Of a stretch of DNA of 64,000 bases, positions 17,374 to 27,562 are shown one piece after another (position 1 is the first letter of the stretch; each line of letters opens with the position of its first letter). The stretch is from Nocardia alba NBRC 108234. GTDB taxonomy: Bacteria > Actinomycetota > Actinomycetes > Mycobacteriales > Mycobacteriaceae. The stretch lies in NCBI RefSeq assembly GCF_001612665.1, contig NZ_BDAX01000002.1, forward strand, positions 806,001 to 870,000. Direction: 5' to 3'. The notes below the pieces were generated by a model that worked only from the letters and a program-made list of their open reading frames with translations, was not told the origin of the DNA and did not search any database. A program made the translations under genes and the position numbers.

Positions 17374-18663
17374 ATGACAGGCAAGATCATCGGGAACTCA
17401 CTGTCCCCGCGTAGAACGAAGGCGAAGACGACGAGCAAGCAGACAGACGACTCCCCCGCGGACGCGCCGACTCGCCAGGTCAGGCGCAGGCCGAAGAATC
17501 GTCGTGCCCAGATCGCGGCGGAGTCGGCCGCCGCCTTCGGCGCGCACGGCTACCACGGCGTCAGCATGGACGACATCGCGCGGCGCCTCGATATCAGTTC
17601 GACCGCGCTGTATCGGCATTTCCCGAGCAAATACGCGCTGTTCCGGGAGGAACTGCTGCGCTTGTCCGGGATAGCGCTGGGCGCGGTCGAGCTGCCCGCC
17701 GAAGCCGCCGACTGGACACCACGCCAGCGCGTCGATCACGTGCTCGACGCCATCATCGCCTTGACCATCGCCAATCGGCCGACCGTGGCGCTGGCACGCT
17801 GGGAGCGCCGCTACCTCGAGCCGTCGGATCTGCAGGAACTCACCGATCAATTCACCACGGCCATCGCCACGCTACGCAGGCTGATCGGCGAGGTACGACC
17901 CGAGCTGGACGGTCGGGACCGGGCGGTTCGCGCGGTCTCGATCTTCGCTGTGGTGAGCAGCATCGGCGACCACCATGCCACCATTCCGGCGAAGGCTCTC
18001 ACCCGGCTGCTCCATTCGACCAGCTGGGCATTGATCGAGGCTGATCTGCGCGGGCTCGACAGCACGAAGAGCACCGCCGGCCAGGGCGAGCAGCCGCAGC
18101 CGTTCAAGCACGATCTGCTGCTGGGCAAGGCCGTCGACCTGTTCCATGAGCGCGGCTATCCGAATGTCAGTATGGAGGACATCGCCGCCGCCGCGGATCT
18201 GTCGGCGGCATCGGCGGTGTATCGCTACTACCGGAGCAAGAGCGACCTGTTGGTCGCCGCGTTCCGGCGCGCCGCAGACCGGGTCTCGGGAGCGATCGCG
18301 CCCGCGGTGGCCGCCGCGGACACTCCCGCCGAGGCGCTGGGCACCCTGATCGAACTCTATGTCGCCGGTTCGTTCGCCGATCGCGCACTGACCTTCGTCT
18401 ACTACGCCGAGTTCAGCCATGTCGACCAACCGGACCAGGTGACGCTGCGCCATCTGCAGCAGTTGATCATCACCGAATGGGCGAAGCTGGTGGTGGAGAC
18501 CAAACCGGAATTGTCCATCGGCGAGGCCCGAATTCTCGTGCACGCGGCCTTCAGCCTCGTGGTCGACCTCGGACGCACCTTCGGCGACCATGGAATCAGT
18601 CCGCAGGAGACCGTGATCGGCTTGCTGGAAGCGATTCTGCTCGAACCGTCTGTGCCTCGGTAG
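17374..18663 (+). CDS. Tandem-TetR transcriptional regulator, Mce3R-like
   Basis: A 429-residue protein with two complete TetR units. The first helix-turn-helix is near 58-90 (MDDIARRLDISSTALYRHFPSK) and the second near 265-300 (MEDIAAAADLSAASAVYRYYRSK), each followed by a helical ligand domain. This double architecture and length match Mce3R, the repressor of the mycobacterial mce3 operon. The gene lies 40 bases after the Mce-associated gene, so it may be part of the operon and autoregulate it. The basic N-terminal extension of about 45 residues is variable. The ligand is unknown. Confidence 0.88.
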   Translation: MTGKIIGNSLSPRRTKAKTTSKQTDDSPADAPTRQVRRRPKNRRAQIAAESAAAFGAHGYHGVSMDDIARRLDISSTALYRHFPSKYALFREELLRLSGIALGAVELPAEAADWTPRQRVDHVLDAIIALTIANRPTVALARWERRYLEPSDLQELTDQFTTAIATLRRLIGEVRPELDGRDRAVRAVSIFAVVSSIGDHHATIPAKALTRLLHSTSWALIEADLRGLDSTKSTAGQGEQPQPFKHDLLLGKAVDLFHERGYPNVSMEDIAAAADLSAASAVYRYYRSKSDLLVAAFRRAADRVSGAIAPAVAAADTPAEALGTLIELYVAGSFADRALTFVYYAEFSHVDQPDQVTLRHLQQLIITEWAKLVVETKPELSIGEARILVHAAFSLVVDLGRTFGDHGISPQETVIGLLEAILLEPSVPR

Positions 18664-18694
18664 GCAGTGCGCGACTCGCGCCCGTCCAGCGAAG

Positions 18695-18726
18695 GGGGCG
18701 TCCGACCGTGACCGGTCGGGCGCCCC
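18695..18726. terminator. Bidirectional hairpin terminator
   Basis: A GGGGCG-T-CCGACCG arm pairs with CGGTCGG-G-CGCCCC, with one central mismatch and a four-base loop. It lies between convergent genes at the end of the Mce operon. Confidence 0.8.
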
Positions 18727-18733
18727 TTTCGTG

Positions 18734-19879
18734 TCAGAGACCGAACGTCTTGCCGATGATGTCGCGCTGGATCTCGCTCGTGCCACCGAAGATCGTGGAG
18801 ACCAGGGCACCGCGGACATGCTTTTCCATGTCGAACTCACGGGCGTAGCCGTAGCCGCCCATCATCTGCATCCCGGCCAGTGCGACCTGCTTGGACGTCT
18901 CGGTGGCCTTGAGCTTGGCCATCGACGCTTCGCGCGCGAAGGTCTTGGTGGGGTTGGCATCGACGGCGGCGGCCACACTGTAGACCAGCAGTTTGGTGCA
19001 CTCGATCTCGGTCGCGAGGTCGGCCACCCGGTGCCGCAGCGCCTGGAAGGAACCGATCGGCCGCCCGAACTGCTTGCGCTCACTGATGAACTGGAGCGTG
19101 TCCTCGAAGGCGCGCTCGGCGGCGCCGAGGCTCATCGCGGCCAGGATGAGCCGTTCGAAGTTCAACCCGGTCATCAGCTGACGCCAGCCGTTGCCGACCT
19201 CGCCGACCACCGCGTCCTCGGGGAGCAGACAGTCGGTGAAGTACAGGTCGTTGGTTTCCTTCTGGTTGCCCATCAGCTCGATCGGGCTGATCTTGAGCCC
19301 CGGCGTGTTGGCGGGCACGTGGAACATGGTGAGTCCCTCGTGCTTGCCGCCGCTGCGATCGGTACGCACGACCAGCAGGATGTTCTCCGAGATGTGCGCG
19401 TTGGAGCACCAGGTCTTCTGACCGTTGATCAGCCAGCCGTCGTTGGTCTTCTCCGCCTTGGCGGTGATGTTGCCGACGTCGGAGCCCGCCTCCGGTTCCG
19501 ACATCGAAATCGACTGCGACGCACCACGAACGATGCCGCGCAGCACCGTGTCCTTCTGCGCCTCGGTACCGAACTTGGCATAGGCGCCACCGGTGATGAG
19601 AGTCGGTCCGATCGCGCCGATCGGCAGCATGCCGCGCAGGCTCTCCTCGAGCAGGATGCACATGTCGACCATCGTGGCGTCGGAGCCGCCGTACTCCTCC
19701 GGCACGGTCAGGCCGAGCCAGCCCAGTTCGGCCATCTTGCCGTAGACACCCGCGTGGTGCTGCTCGGCATCGTGGTCGGTGAGCGCGTCACGCTTCTCCC
19801 TGGTGCCCGCCTCCCGCTTGGCGAACGCGGCGACCGCGGCCGCGAAATCCTGCTGTTCCGGGCTGAATTCGACGCCCAT
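18734..19879 (-). CDS. Acyl-CoA dehydrogenase
   Basis: A 381-residue FAD-dependent acyl-CoA dehydrogenase of normal length. It has the N-terminal helical domain (LGWLGLTVPEEYGGSDA), the flavin-binding beta domain (SQSISMSEPEAGSDVGN and INGQKTWCSNAH) and the C-terminal domain ending in FGGTSEIQRDIIGKTFGL. It would introduce the alpha-beta double bond into an acyl-CoA. The ATG at 19879 follows GGGAG. It is transcribed away from the nitronate monooxygenase operon, with the paired elements at 20294-20332 in between, so one control region may serve both directions. Confidence 0.9.
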   Translation of the reverse strand: MGVEFSPEQQDFAAAVAAFAKREAGTREKRDALTDHDAEQHHAGVYGKMAELGWLGLTVPEEYGGSDATMVDMCILLEESLRGMLPIGAIGPTLITGGAYAKFGTEAQKDTVLRGIVRGASQSISMSEPEAGSDVGNITAKAEKTNDGWLINGQKTWCSNAHISENILLVVRTDRSGGKHEGLTMFHVPANTPGLKISPIELMGNQKETNDLYFTDCLLPEDAVVGEVGNGWRQLMTGLNFERLILAAMSLGAAERAFEDTLQFISERKQFGRPIGSFQALRHRVADLATEIECTKLLVYSVAAAVDANPTKTFAREASMAKLKATETSKQVALAGMQMMGGYGYAREFDMEKHVRGALVSTIFGGTSEIQRDIIGKTFGL

Positions 19880-19919
19880 AGTGATTGTCTCCCTTGCTCT
19901 TCGTTGGATCGAGGATTTA

Positions 19920-20165
19920 CTACCGGTGGATCCCGGCGCGGAATTCGTCGATGTTGACGGCGAGATGTCTCGCCCGTCGCCGCGGCGCGGCCTTCCTGCC
20001 CTCGGCGCGACTGCCCGCCGAGCCCGGTGCAACCACCCGAGCGCGTGCGACGGCATCGGCAGCCTCGTCATCGTTGCGCCGACGTCGCGCGACCGCACCG
20101 GCCACAGGATGGCGGGTCTCGAGAAACTGCTGTTCAGCAGCCTCTATGGCCGGAAATTCAGTCAT
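19920..20165 (-). CDS. Doubtful small ORF, possibly a degraded gene
   Basis: An 81-codon frame beginning MTEFPAIEAAEQQFLETR and ending 40 bases before the acyl-CoA dehydrogenase start. GC at third codon positions is clearly lower than in neighbouring genes, the middle is rich in arginine and alanine, and I recognise no domain. It may be a short leader gene of the dehydrogenase transcript or a relic. Only its position and a purine-rich stretch before the ATG support it. Confidence 0.3.
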   Translation of the reverse strand: MTEFPAIEAAEQQFLETRHPVAGAVARRRRNDDEAADAVARARVVAPGSAGSRAEGRKAAPRRRARHLAVNIDEFRAGIHR

Positions 20166-20269
20166 CGGTGACTTCTTTCGAAAGGATCCGGAGTGGGCCC
20201 GGCGGCGCAGACCGGAACGTCGGATCGACCAGGGTCGGCCCAGCAATTCCCGTGCTCGGCCCGAGTTCG

Positions 20270-22189
<1,920 letters not shown>

Positions 22190-22217
22190 CCCCTTCCGCG
22201 CCTTCTAGGAGACGACG

Positions 22218-23789
22218 ATGTCCACAGAACCCCTGCGCTCGCGCCGCAATCACTGGATGAACCAGGTGGCGATCCATGCCACCACCATCCCGGACTCGCC
22301 CGCCGTGCGTTACCTCGGCAAGACCACCACCTGGGGCGAACTGCACTGGCGGGTAGGGCGGTTGGCCGACGCACTCGAACGCCGCGGTGTCCAGCCGGGC
22401 GACCGCGTGATGATCCTGATGCTCAACAACACCGAGTACCTCGAGTCGGTGTTCGCGATCAACACACTCGGTGCTATCGCGGTGCCGGTGAACTTCCGGC
22501 TCACGCCGACCGAACTCGCCTTCCTGGTCGCCGACAGCGGCTCCGCGGTGATCATCACCGACGCGGTGCTGGCCCCGCTCGCCGCGGCCGTCGCCGCCCA
22601 GTCCCCCGACCTGCGTACCCGTATCGTGGTCGGCGCACCGACCGACGACGGTGTTCTCGGTTACGAGGACCTCATCGCGGAGAACGGCGAACCGCACACG
22701 CCGCGCGATATCGCCGAGGACACCGCCGCGCTGATCATGTACACCTCCGGCACGACCGGAAACCCCAAGGGCGCTGTCCTGACCCACCTGAACATGAGTT
22801 CGCAGGCCCTCACCTGCATCCGCGCGATGCGCTACAGCGCCGACGACATCGCCTTCTGCGCGTCACCGCTGTTCCACATCGCCGGATTGGGCAGCGTTGC
22901 TTCGTGTTTCGTCCTCGGGGCGTTGACGGTGATCCATCCGCTCAAGGCCTTCGACGCGGGCGAAGTGCTCGATGCCTGGGAGGCAGAGCGCGCGACCTCG
23001 GTGTTCCTCGTGCCCGCCCAGTGGCAGGTGGTGTGCGCCGATCCGACTGTCGCACAGCGTGATCTGCGACTGCGGGTGATCAGCTGGGGCGCGGCTCCGG
23101 CTTCCGACACCGTGCTGCGGGCCATGGCCGAGACCTTCCCGAACGCGCTCAATGTGGCGGTCTTCGGGCAGACCGAGATGTCGCCGATCACCTGCGTGCT
23201 CGACGGCGAGGACGCGATCCGCAAGCTCGGTTCCGTCGGCAAGCCGATCCCGACCATCGCCACCCGCGTGGTCGATGACGAGATGAACGACGTCGCCCAG
23301 GGCGAGATCGGCGAAATCGTCTATCGTGGACCGACTTTGATGCGCGAGTACTGGAACAACCCACGCGCGACCGCGGACTCGTTCGCGGGCGGCTGGTTCC
23401 ACTCCGGTGACCTCGTCCGCGTCGACGAGGAGGGCTTCGTCTACGTCGTCGACCGCAAGAAGGACATGATCATCTCCGGCGGTGAGAACATCTACTGCGC
23501 CGAGGTGGAGAACGTGCTGTTCGCGCACCCGCGAATCAGAGAGGCCGCGGTGATCGGCCGCGTCGACGAGAAATGGGGCGAGGTCCCGGTCGCGGTCGTC
23601 GCCGTGGAGGACGCCGACGACATCAGTCTCGCCGACCTCGAACCGCACCTCAACACCCATCTCGCCCGCTACAAGCACCCGAAGGACCTCGTGGTGGTCG
23701 ACGCGCTGCCGCGTAACGCGGGTGGCAAGGTGGTCAAGCCCGAACTGCGCAAACTGTACGGCTCGACGGGCTTGACGCTCACCAGCTGA
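22218..23789 (+). CDS. Acyl-CoA synthetase (AMP-forming), FadD5-like
   Basis: A 523-residue adenylate-forming ligase. The P-loop is MYTSGTTGNPKG near 176, the adenine motif is near FGQTEMSP, the conserved aspartate is in GWFHSGDLVRVDEEGF, and the hinge and C-terminal lysine are in DRKKDMIISGGENIY and NAGGKVVKPELR. It would convert a free carboxylic acid to its CoA thioester. AGGAGA precedes the ATG. It ends the operon begun by the nitronate monooxygenase gene. Mycobacterial mce1 also has a FadD5 gene nearby, which fits a role in processing imported acids. Confidence 0.9.
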   Translation: MSTEPLRSRRNHWMNQVAIHATTIPDSPAVRYLGKTTTWGELHWRVGRLADALERRGVQPGDRVMILMLNNTEYLESVFAINTLGAIAVPVNFRLTPTELAFLVADSGSAVIITDAVLAPLAAAVAAQSPDLRTRIVVGAPTDDGVLGYEDLIAENGEPHTPRDIAEDTAALIMYTSGTTGNPKGAVLTHLNMSSQALTCIRAMRYSADDIAFCASPLFHIAGLGSVASCFVLGALTVIHPLKAFDAGEVLDAWEAERATSVFLVPAQWQVVCADPTVAQRDLRLRVISWGAAPASDTVLRAMAETFPNALNVAVFGQTEMSPITCVLDGEDAIRKLGSVGKPIPTIATRVVDDEMNDVAQGEIGEIVYRGPTLMREYWNNPRATADSFAGGWFHSGDLVRVDEEGFVYVVDRKKDMIISGGENIYCAEVENVLFAHPRIREAAVIGRVDEKWGEVPVAVVAVEDADDISLADLEPHLNTHLARYKHPKDLVVVDALPRNAGGKVVKPELRKLYGSTGLTLTS

Positions 23790-23813
23790 GTCACGTCGAT
23801 TCCGCTCCGAATT

Positions 23814-23859
23814 CCGGCGGTGGTCTCCTCGGCAGCCGAGCCGAGAAGACCACCGCCGG
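23814..23859. terminator. Hairpin terminator after the ligase operon
   Basis: A 20-bp stem with one mismatch (CCGGCGGTGGTCTCCTCGGC against its partner) and a six-base loop, 24 bases after the ligase stop. Confidence 0.85.
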
Positions 23860-23996
23860 TCTCGTTGTCGACCAGGATCGAATACGTCGGCCATTTCGGC
23901 AGCGGTATGCGCGGTCCCAGTAATTCAGCAACTACTTTGGCACCCAAATGACACAATTCGACTGTGTATCAACACAATAGAGCATCATTGGCGCCC

Positions 23997-24014
23997 CATG
24001 TTACTGTTCCTTCC
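23997..24014 (+). promoter_or_regulatory. Degenerate TAWGTTAM-N4-NATTCN element, copy 9
   Basis: CATGTTACTGTTCCTTCC, differing at the first base and in the ATTC part, 207 bases before the PucR gene at 24222. A GCATCAT/ATGATGC inverted repeat follows at once. Nothing else is recognised between 23860 and 24221. Confidence 0.45.
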
Positions 24015-24221
24015 GCATCATTGGTTCGGAACATGATGCACCGCACGAGCGGCCGTCGACGAAGCCGGTTCGCTCGTGCGGACCCGGGAAAGCGTCAACG
24101 CCACAATGACAATGGCATCGGGCCATACCGACCGATAACACCCCGCTGAGTCGAACGGTGCTGCGACGAGCAGAGCAGCTCCCCGCCCCGACGTCTGGTC
24201 GGCGTGGAAAGGGGCACCACA

Positions 24222-25403
24222 GTGACAATCCCATCCGATAATGGCGAATGGCGGCCGACGTTGCACGACGTGGCAGCGTTGACCGATCAACTCGTCAGCC
24301 ATTTCATCGACGAGGTAGCGACCTGCGATATTTCGCCCGGCACACCGATGGCGACGAACCTCGCAGCGATCACCCGAACATCCCTCGAGATAGCGCAGGC
24401 AATGCTCGAGGGACGCGACATCGCACACGAACTCGGCGAACTCGCGAATATCGCCGTGGAATGGGCGCGCGAAGGCGTGCCCATCGATCCGGTGCTGCAC
24501 GGCTTCCATGAAGGCGTACGGATCATTGTCGGCCAATTGTTCGACCAATATCAGGATTGCACTCGCGAAACTCTGATCGACGGATTCCGGATCGCCATGA
24601 CGATCAACGATCAGCTCTGCACCACAGTCGCTCACGCCTACATCGGCGAGCACGGCGGTGTGACATCGGGACAGGACGCCGAGCGAACGCTCACCTCCGC
24701 CCTCCTGGCCGGCCAGTGGACATCCTCGCCGGCCCGCAAATGCGGCATCCCTGTCGCGGACACGTACTCGGTGCTCGCCATCGCGATACGCGTGCACCCG
24801 GACGCGGGGATCGCCCTGCACTACCTGCGCAGGTTGCGGAAAGCCCTCAGCCAGCGCAGCGACGGCAAGGCCTTGGCACGGCTGTCCGTCGACGGCGGGA
24901 CCGTGCTCATCCCGGCCGAGGCGGTGGCCGAGCACGACCTCGATGCACTGGTCGCCGCGCTGGCGGCGGCCGCGCAGGTCGAGCTCGTCGCGGCGGTGGT
25001 GTCCGCATCCGCCGCCGATGTCGCGTCAGCGGCGAAAACCGCCCACGAGATTCTCGATGTCGTGGAGCGACTCGAATGCGCACCCGGTCTCTATCGATTC
25101 GGTCAACTGGCACTGGAATACCAGCTTTCACGGCCGGGACACGGACTGTCCCGACTCGGCGAGTTGTTGGCGCCGCTGGACGAGCATCCGGAATTGCGCA
25201 GAACACTGCGGGTACACATCTCCAACAACTTGAACCGGGCGCAGACCGCTCGGGTCATGAATATCCATACCAACACCGTCGACTATCGACTTCGCCGAAT
25301 CGCCAGGCTCACCGGGCTCAATCCGGCGCGAGCGTCGGACCTGTGGCAGTTGCGGTCGGCGATGGTCGCTCGGGACTGCCGCGACGACGACCCCGAGTAC
25401 TGA
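24222..25403 (+). CDS. PucR/CdaR-family transcriptional regulator (copy A)
   Basis: A 393-residue regulator. The C-terminal PucR helix-turn-helix is at about 335-380 (NNLNRAQTARVMNIHTNTVDYRLRRIARLTG), the middle resembles the GGDEF-like CdaR domain, and the N-terminal 160 residues are helical and RsbRD-like. Such proteins usually activate catabolic operons in response to a metabolite. The GTG at 24222 follows AAAGGGG at a good distance. Its closest visible relative is the convergent gene at 25515-26708; the two share the GLYRFGQLALEYQL-type segment and the HTH. One or both are candidates to act on the repeated TAWGTTAM element. Confidence 0.85.
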   Translation: MTIPSDNGEWRPTLHDVAALTDQLVSHFIDEVATCDISPGTPMATNLAAITRTSLEIAQAMLEGRDIAHELGELANIAVEWAREGVPIDPVLHGFHEGVRIIVGQLFDQYQDCTRETLIDGFRIAMTINDQLCTTVAHAYIGEHGGVTSGQDAERTLTSALLAGQWTSSPARKCGIPVADTYSVLAIAIRVHPDAGIALHYLRRLRKALSQRSDGKALARLSVDGGTVLIPAEAVAEHDLDALVAALAAAAQVELVAAVVSASAADVASAAKTAHEILDVVERLECAPGLYRFGQLALEYQLSRPGHGLSRLGELLAPLDEHPELRRTLRVHISNNLNRAQTARVMNIHTNTVDYRLRRIARLTGLNPARASDLWQLRSAMVARDCRDDDPEY

Positions 25404-25451
25404 GAGAGCCCATGTAGCCGCCACTTCGAGCGACTACGTCACGGCAGCGAA

Positions 25452-25483
25452 ATACCGAAGTGAGCACTCGCTCACTTCGGTAT
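25452..25483. terminator. Bidirectional hairpin terminator
   Basis: A perfect 14-bp stem (ATACCGAAGTGAGC and complement) with loop ACTC, midway between the two convergent PucR genes. Confidence 0.9.
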
Positions 25484-25514
25484 CGACACAGCGCTCACAG
25501 CGGCGCGGACGTCG

Positions 25515-26708
25515 CTAATTCTCCTGGTAGTTCGCTTTACGCACGACCAGTGCCGACTGCAGATACCAGAGTCCATCGGCCGACGAAGGGTCGAATCCCG
25601 TCAATTTTCGGATGCCTTTCAGACGGTAGTCGATGGTGTTCATGTGAACGTTGAGCTGGCGTGCGGTTCGGCGACGGTTCAGGTTGTTCTCGAGGTGCGT
25701 GCACAGAGTTTCCATCAGAATCGGATGCTCATCGAGTGGATTCAGAATCGCGTCGAGGTGACGGCGCACCGGCGACGGCCTGGTCAGCTGATATTCCACT
25801 GCCAGATCCGCGAAACGGAACAGGCCGGGTGGGCGCCGCATTCTTTGCGCGAGATCCAGGAGTTCGCACAGCTGATCAACGGTTTCCGGAATTTTCGCCG
25901 GCGGCGCCTCCGCGCAGACCGCGGTCATGGCCACGCCGGCTACCGCGGAGAGCGCAGCCAACATCCCGTCGAGGTCCCTCGCCTCCGCCGACGGGATGAG
26001 TACGACACCACCGCGCGCATCGAGTCGCGACAACGAACGTACCGACCAATGCGAATCCAGGGTTGCCCGGATAGTCCGAATCATCCGACGGACATCCATC
26101 TGGGTGACAAAGGTGTCGGACATGCCGTCGTCGCGGGGCGGAAAATGTAGTGCCAGCACGGCGTAACTCTCGGCGACCTCGATGCCGCTGCACCGCGTCA
26201 CCGTCGACGTGTCCTGCCCGCCGAGCAGCGCCACCGCCAAGGCGTTCCTGGTCCGCTGATCCTCGACGACCTCGGCCTCGAAATGGTCGGTGTACGCGAG
26301 CGAGATCGCCGCCGTCACGCTGTCCAGCATTTCGGTGGCCAGTTGGCGCACGACTGTAAGCTTCTGGTCTTCGGTACCGACCACACTCGAGGCGATCAGT
26401 TCCAAACTCGTGGTGAAGCCCTCATCTATCGCACGATTGATCAGTTCACTCGGCACCTCGGTTCGCGCCCGCGGCGACCCGGCGGTGCGATGCCGAACGG
26501 CCTCGCCGCGCCCACGGGGCGAACGGGGCACCAGCGCGGAGCTCGGTAGCACGTCAACGGCGGCCATGGCGCCACGATCGTGCGTCGCCATGCTCTCGAG
26601 CATTCGGGAGACCAGCTCGTCGGCGAGCGCCCGGACTCTGATGGCAGCCTCCGCCGTGGCCACACGGGGCCGCGCGGAGTCGATTCCGGTTGAATAGTCG
26701 GTAGTCAT
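25515..26708 (-). CDS. PucR/CdaR-family transcriptional regulator (copy B)
   Basis: A 397-residue paralogue of the convergent regulator. The C-terminal helix-turn-helix is ENNLNRRRTARQLNVHMNTIDYRLKGIRKLTG, preceded by GLFRFADLAVEYQLTRP as in copy A. The N-terminal half is helical with little sequence conservation against copy A, so they may sense different signals or form mixed oligomers. I chose the ATG at 26708 after GAGGAAG; the upstream open frame has no homology. A TATGTTAA element lies 88 bases before the start. Confidence 0.85.
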   Translation of the reverse strand: MTTDYSTGIDSARPRVATAEAAIRVRALADELVSRMLESMATHDRGAMAAVDVLPSSALVPRSPRGRGEAVRHRTAGSPRARTEVPSELINRAIDEGFTTSLELIASSVVGTEDQKLTVVRQLATEMLDSVTAAISLAYTDHFEAEVVEDQRTRNALAVALLGGQDTSTVTRCSGIEVAESYAVLALHFPPRDDGMSDTFVTQMDVRRMIRTIRATLDSHWSVRSLSRLDARGGVVLIPSAEARDLDGMLAALSAVAGVAMTAVCAEAPPAKIPETVDQLCELLDLAQRMRRPPGLFRFADLAVEYQLTRPSPVRRHLDAILNPLDEHPILMETLCTHLENNLNRRRTARQLNVHMNTIDYRLKGIRKLTGFDPSSADGLWYLQSALVVRKANYQEN

Positions 26709-26795
26709 CTTTGACTTCCTCACTGCGTTCAACGTCGCCTCTAGGCGGCGATAGCTGGCAAGCAGTCTCCCACGCGGGAGGTGCCAGCACAAGTT

Positions 26796-26813
26796 TATGT
26801 TAATGCCTATTCC
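26796..26813 (+). promoter_or_regulatory. TAWGTTAM-N4-NATTCN element, copy 10
   Basis: TATGTTAATGCCTATTCC. The core read on the minus strand gives TAACAT, a possible -10 for the PucR gene starting at 26708. The stretch from here to 26978 holds no gene I can support. Confidence 0.6.
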
Positions 26814-26978
26814 AGCAGGCGTGGGATCGTTCGGCATCGAAAGTCGGTCGCTTCGCAACACCGCAGCGCGATCCCCGCGCTGGTAGCGGCATCGATCAGA
26901 CCCGCTGAGCTGAGGATCGACCGGCCACCAGCAAACCGGCCGCAGTACGAGACCCTTCGAGCGGACTACTTCAATCCC

Positions 26979-27019
26979 GAGACAGGAGGCGGCGCTGGAG
27001 TTAAGTTACTGACAATTCA
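26979..27019 (+). promoter_or_regulatory. Promoter with TAWGTTAM-N4-NATTCN element, copy 11
   Basis: GAGACA at 26979-26984, a 17-bp spacer, then TAAGTTACTGACAATTCA at 27002-27019, 73 bases before the haemoglobin start. A short inverted repeat (TGCCG/CGGCA) follows in the leader. Confidence 0.7.
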
Positions 27020-27092
27020 TTGCCGCCGGGCATTCCGGCAGTCGTCGTCGACTCCACCGTCGGTGACGTCGCGCGAAACGAGGACGACCACC

Positions 27093-27533
27093 ATGGACGG
27101 ATCGAATCGACGCAGCGCGCCTGCGTCCGACGACGATGGCGACGCATCGCGCGAAGTCCCGCCGCTCTATCAGCGGATCGGCGGTCACGCTGCCCTGGAG
27201 ACAGTCGTCGACGACCTGTACCTGCGCATCCTCGCCGATGAGCGGCTGTCACCGTTCTTCGCCGGCACCGACCTCACCCGCATGAAGGGCCGACAGGTCG
27301 AGTTCTTCGCCGCGCTGCTCGGCGGACCCACGCCATACGTCGGCGCCTCGATGCGAACCGTTCACCGAGGACGCGGCATCACCGCGGGCCATTTCGGCCT
27401 GGTCGCAGGCCATCTCACCGACGCACTCACCGCAGCGGGGCTCGATCGAGAACTGACCGACCAGGTGATCGGCGCGGTCGCCTCACTGGCCGGCGACATC
27501 GCCACGGCTCGGGAGTCACCGACCCCGCCGTGA
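27093..27533 (+). CDS. glbN: Truncated haemoglobin, group I (GlbN-like)
   Basis: A 146-residue trHbN-type globin. The family shows in LYQRIGGHAALETVVDDLYLRIL (B10 tyrosine at 43), RMKGRQVEFFAALLGGPTPY, and the proximal histidine His91 in VHRGRGITAGHF. The pattern closely follows M. tuberculosis trHbN, which uses O2 to oxidise nitric oxide to nitrate. An N-terminal acidic extension of about 22 residues is added. The ATG at 27093 follows a GAGGA. It shares its promoter element type with the lcp gene, so oxygen handling or NO defence during polyisoprene oxidation is a possible role. Confidence 0.9.
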   Translation: MDGSNRRSAPASDDDGDASREVPPLYQRIGGHAALETVVDDLYLRILADERLSPFFAGTDLTRMKGRQVEFFAALLGGPTPYVGASMRTVHRGRGITAGHFGLVAGHLTDALTAAGLDRELTDQVIGAVASLAGDIATARESPTPP

Positions 27534-27562
27534 CCGGCCACCACCGCGCCCGCGACCTGACC

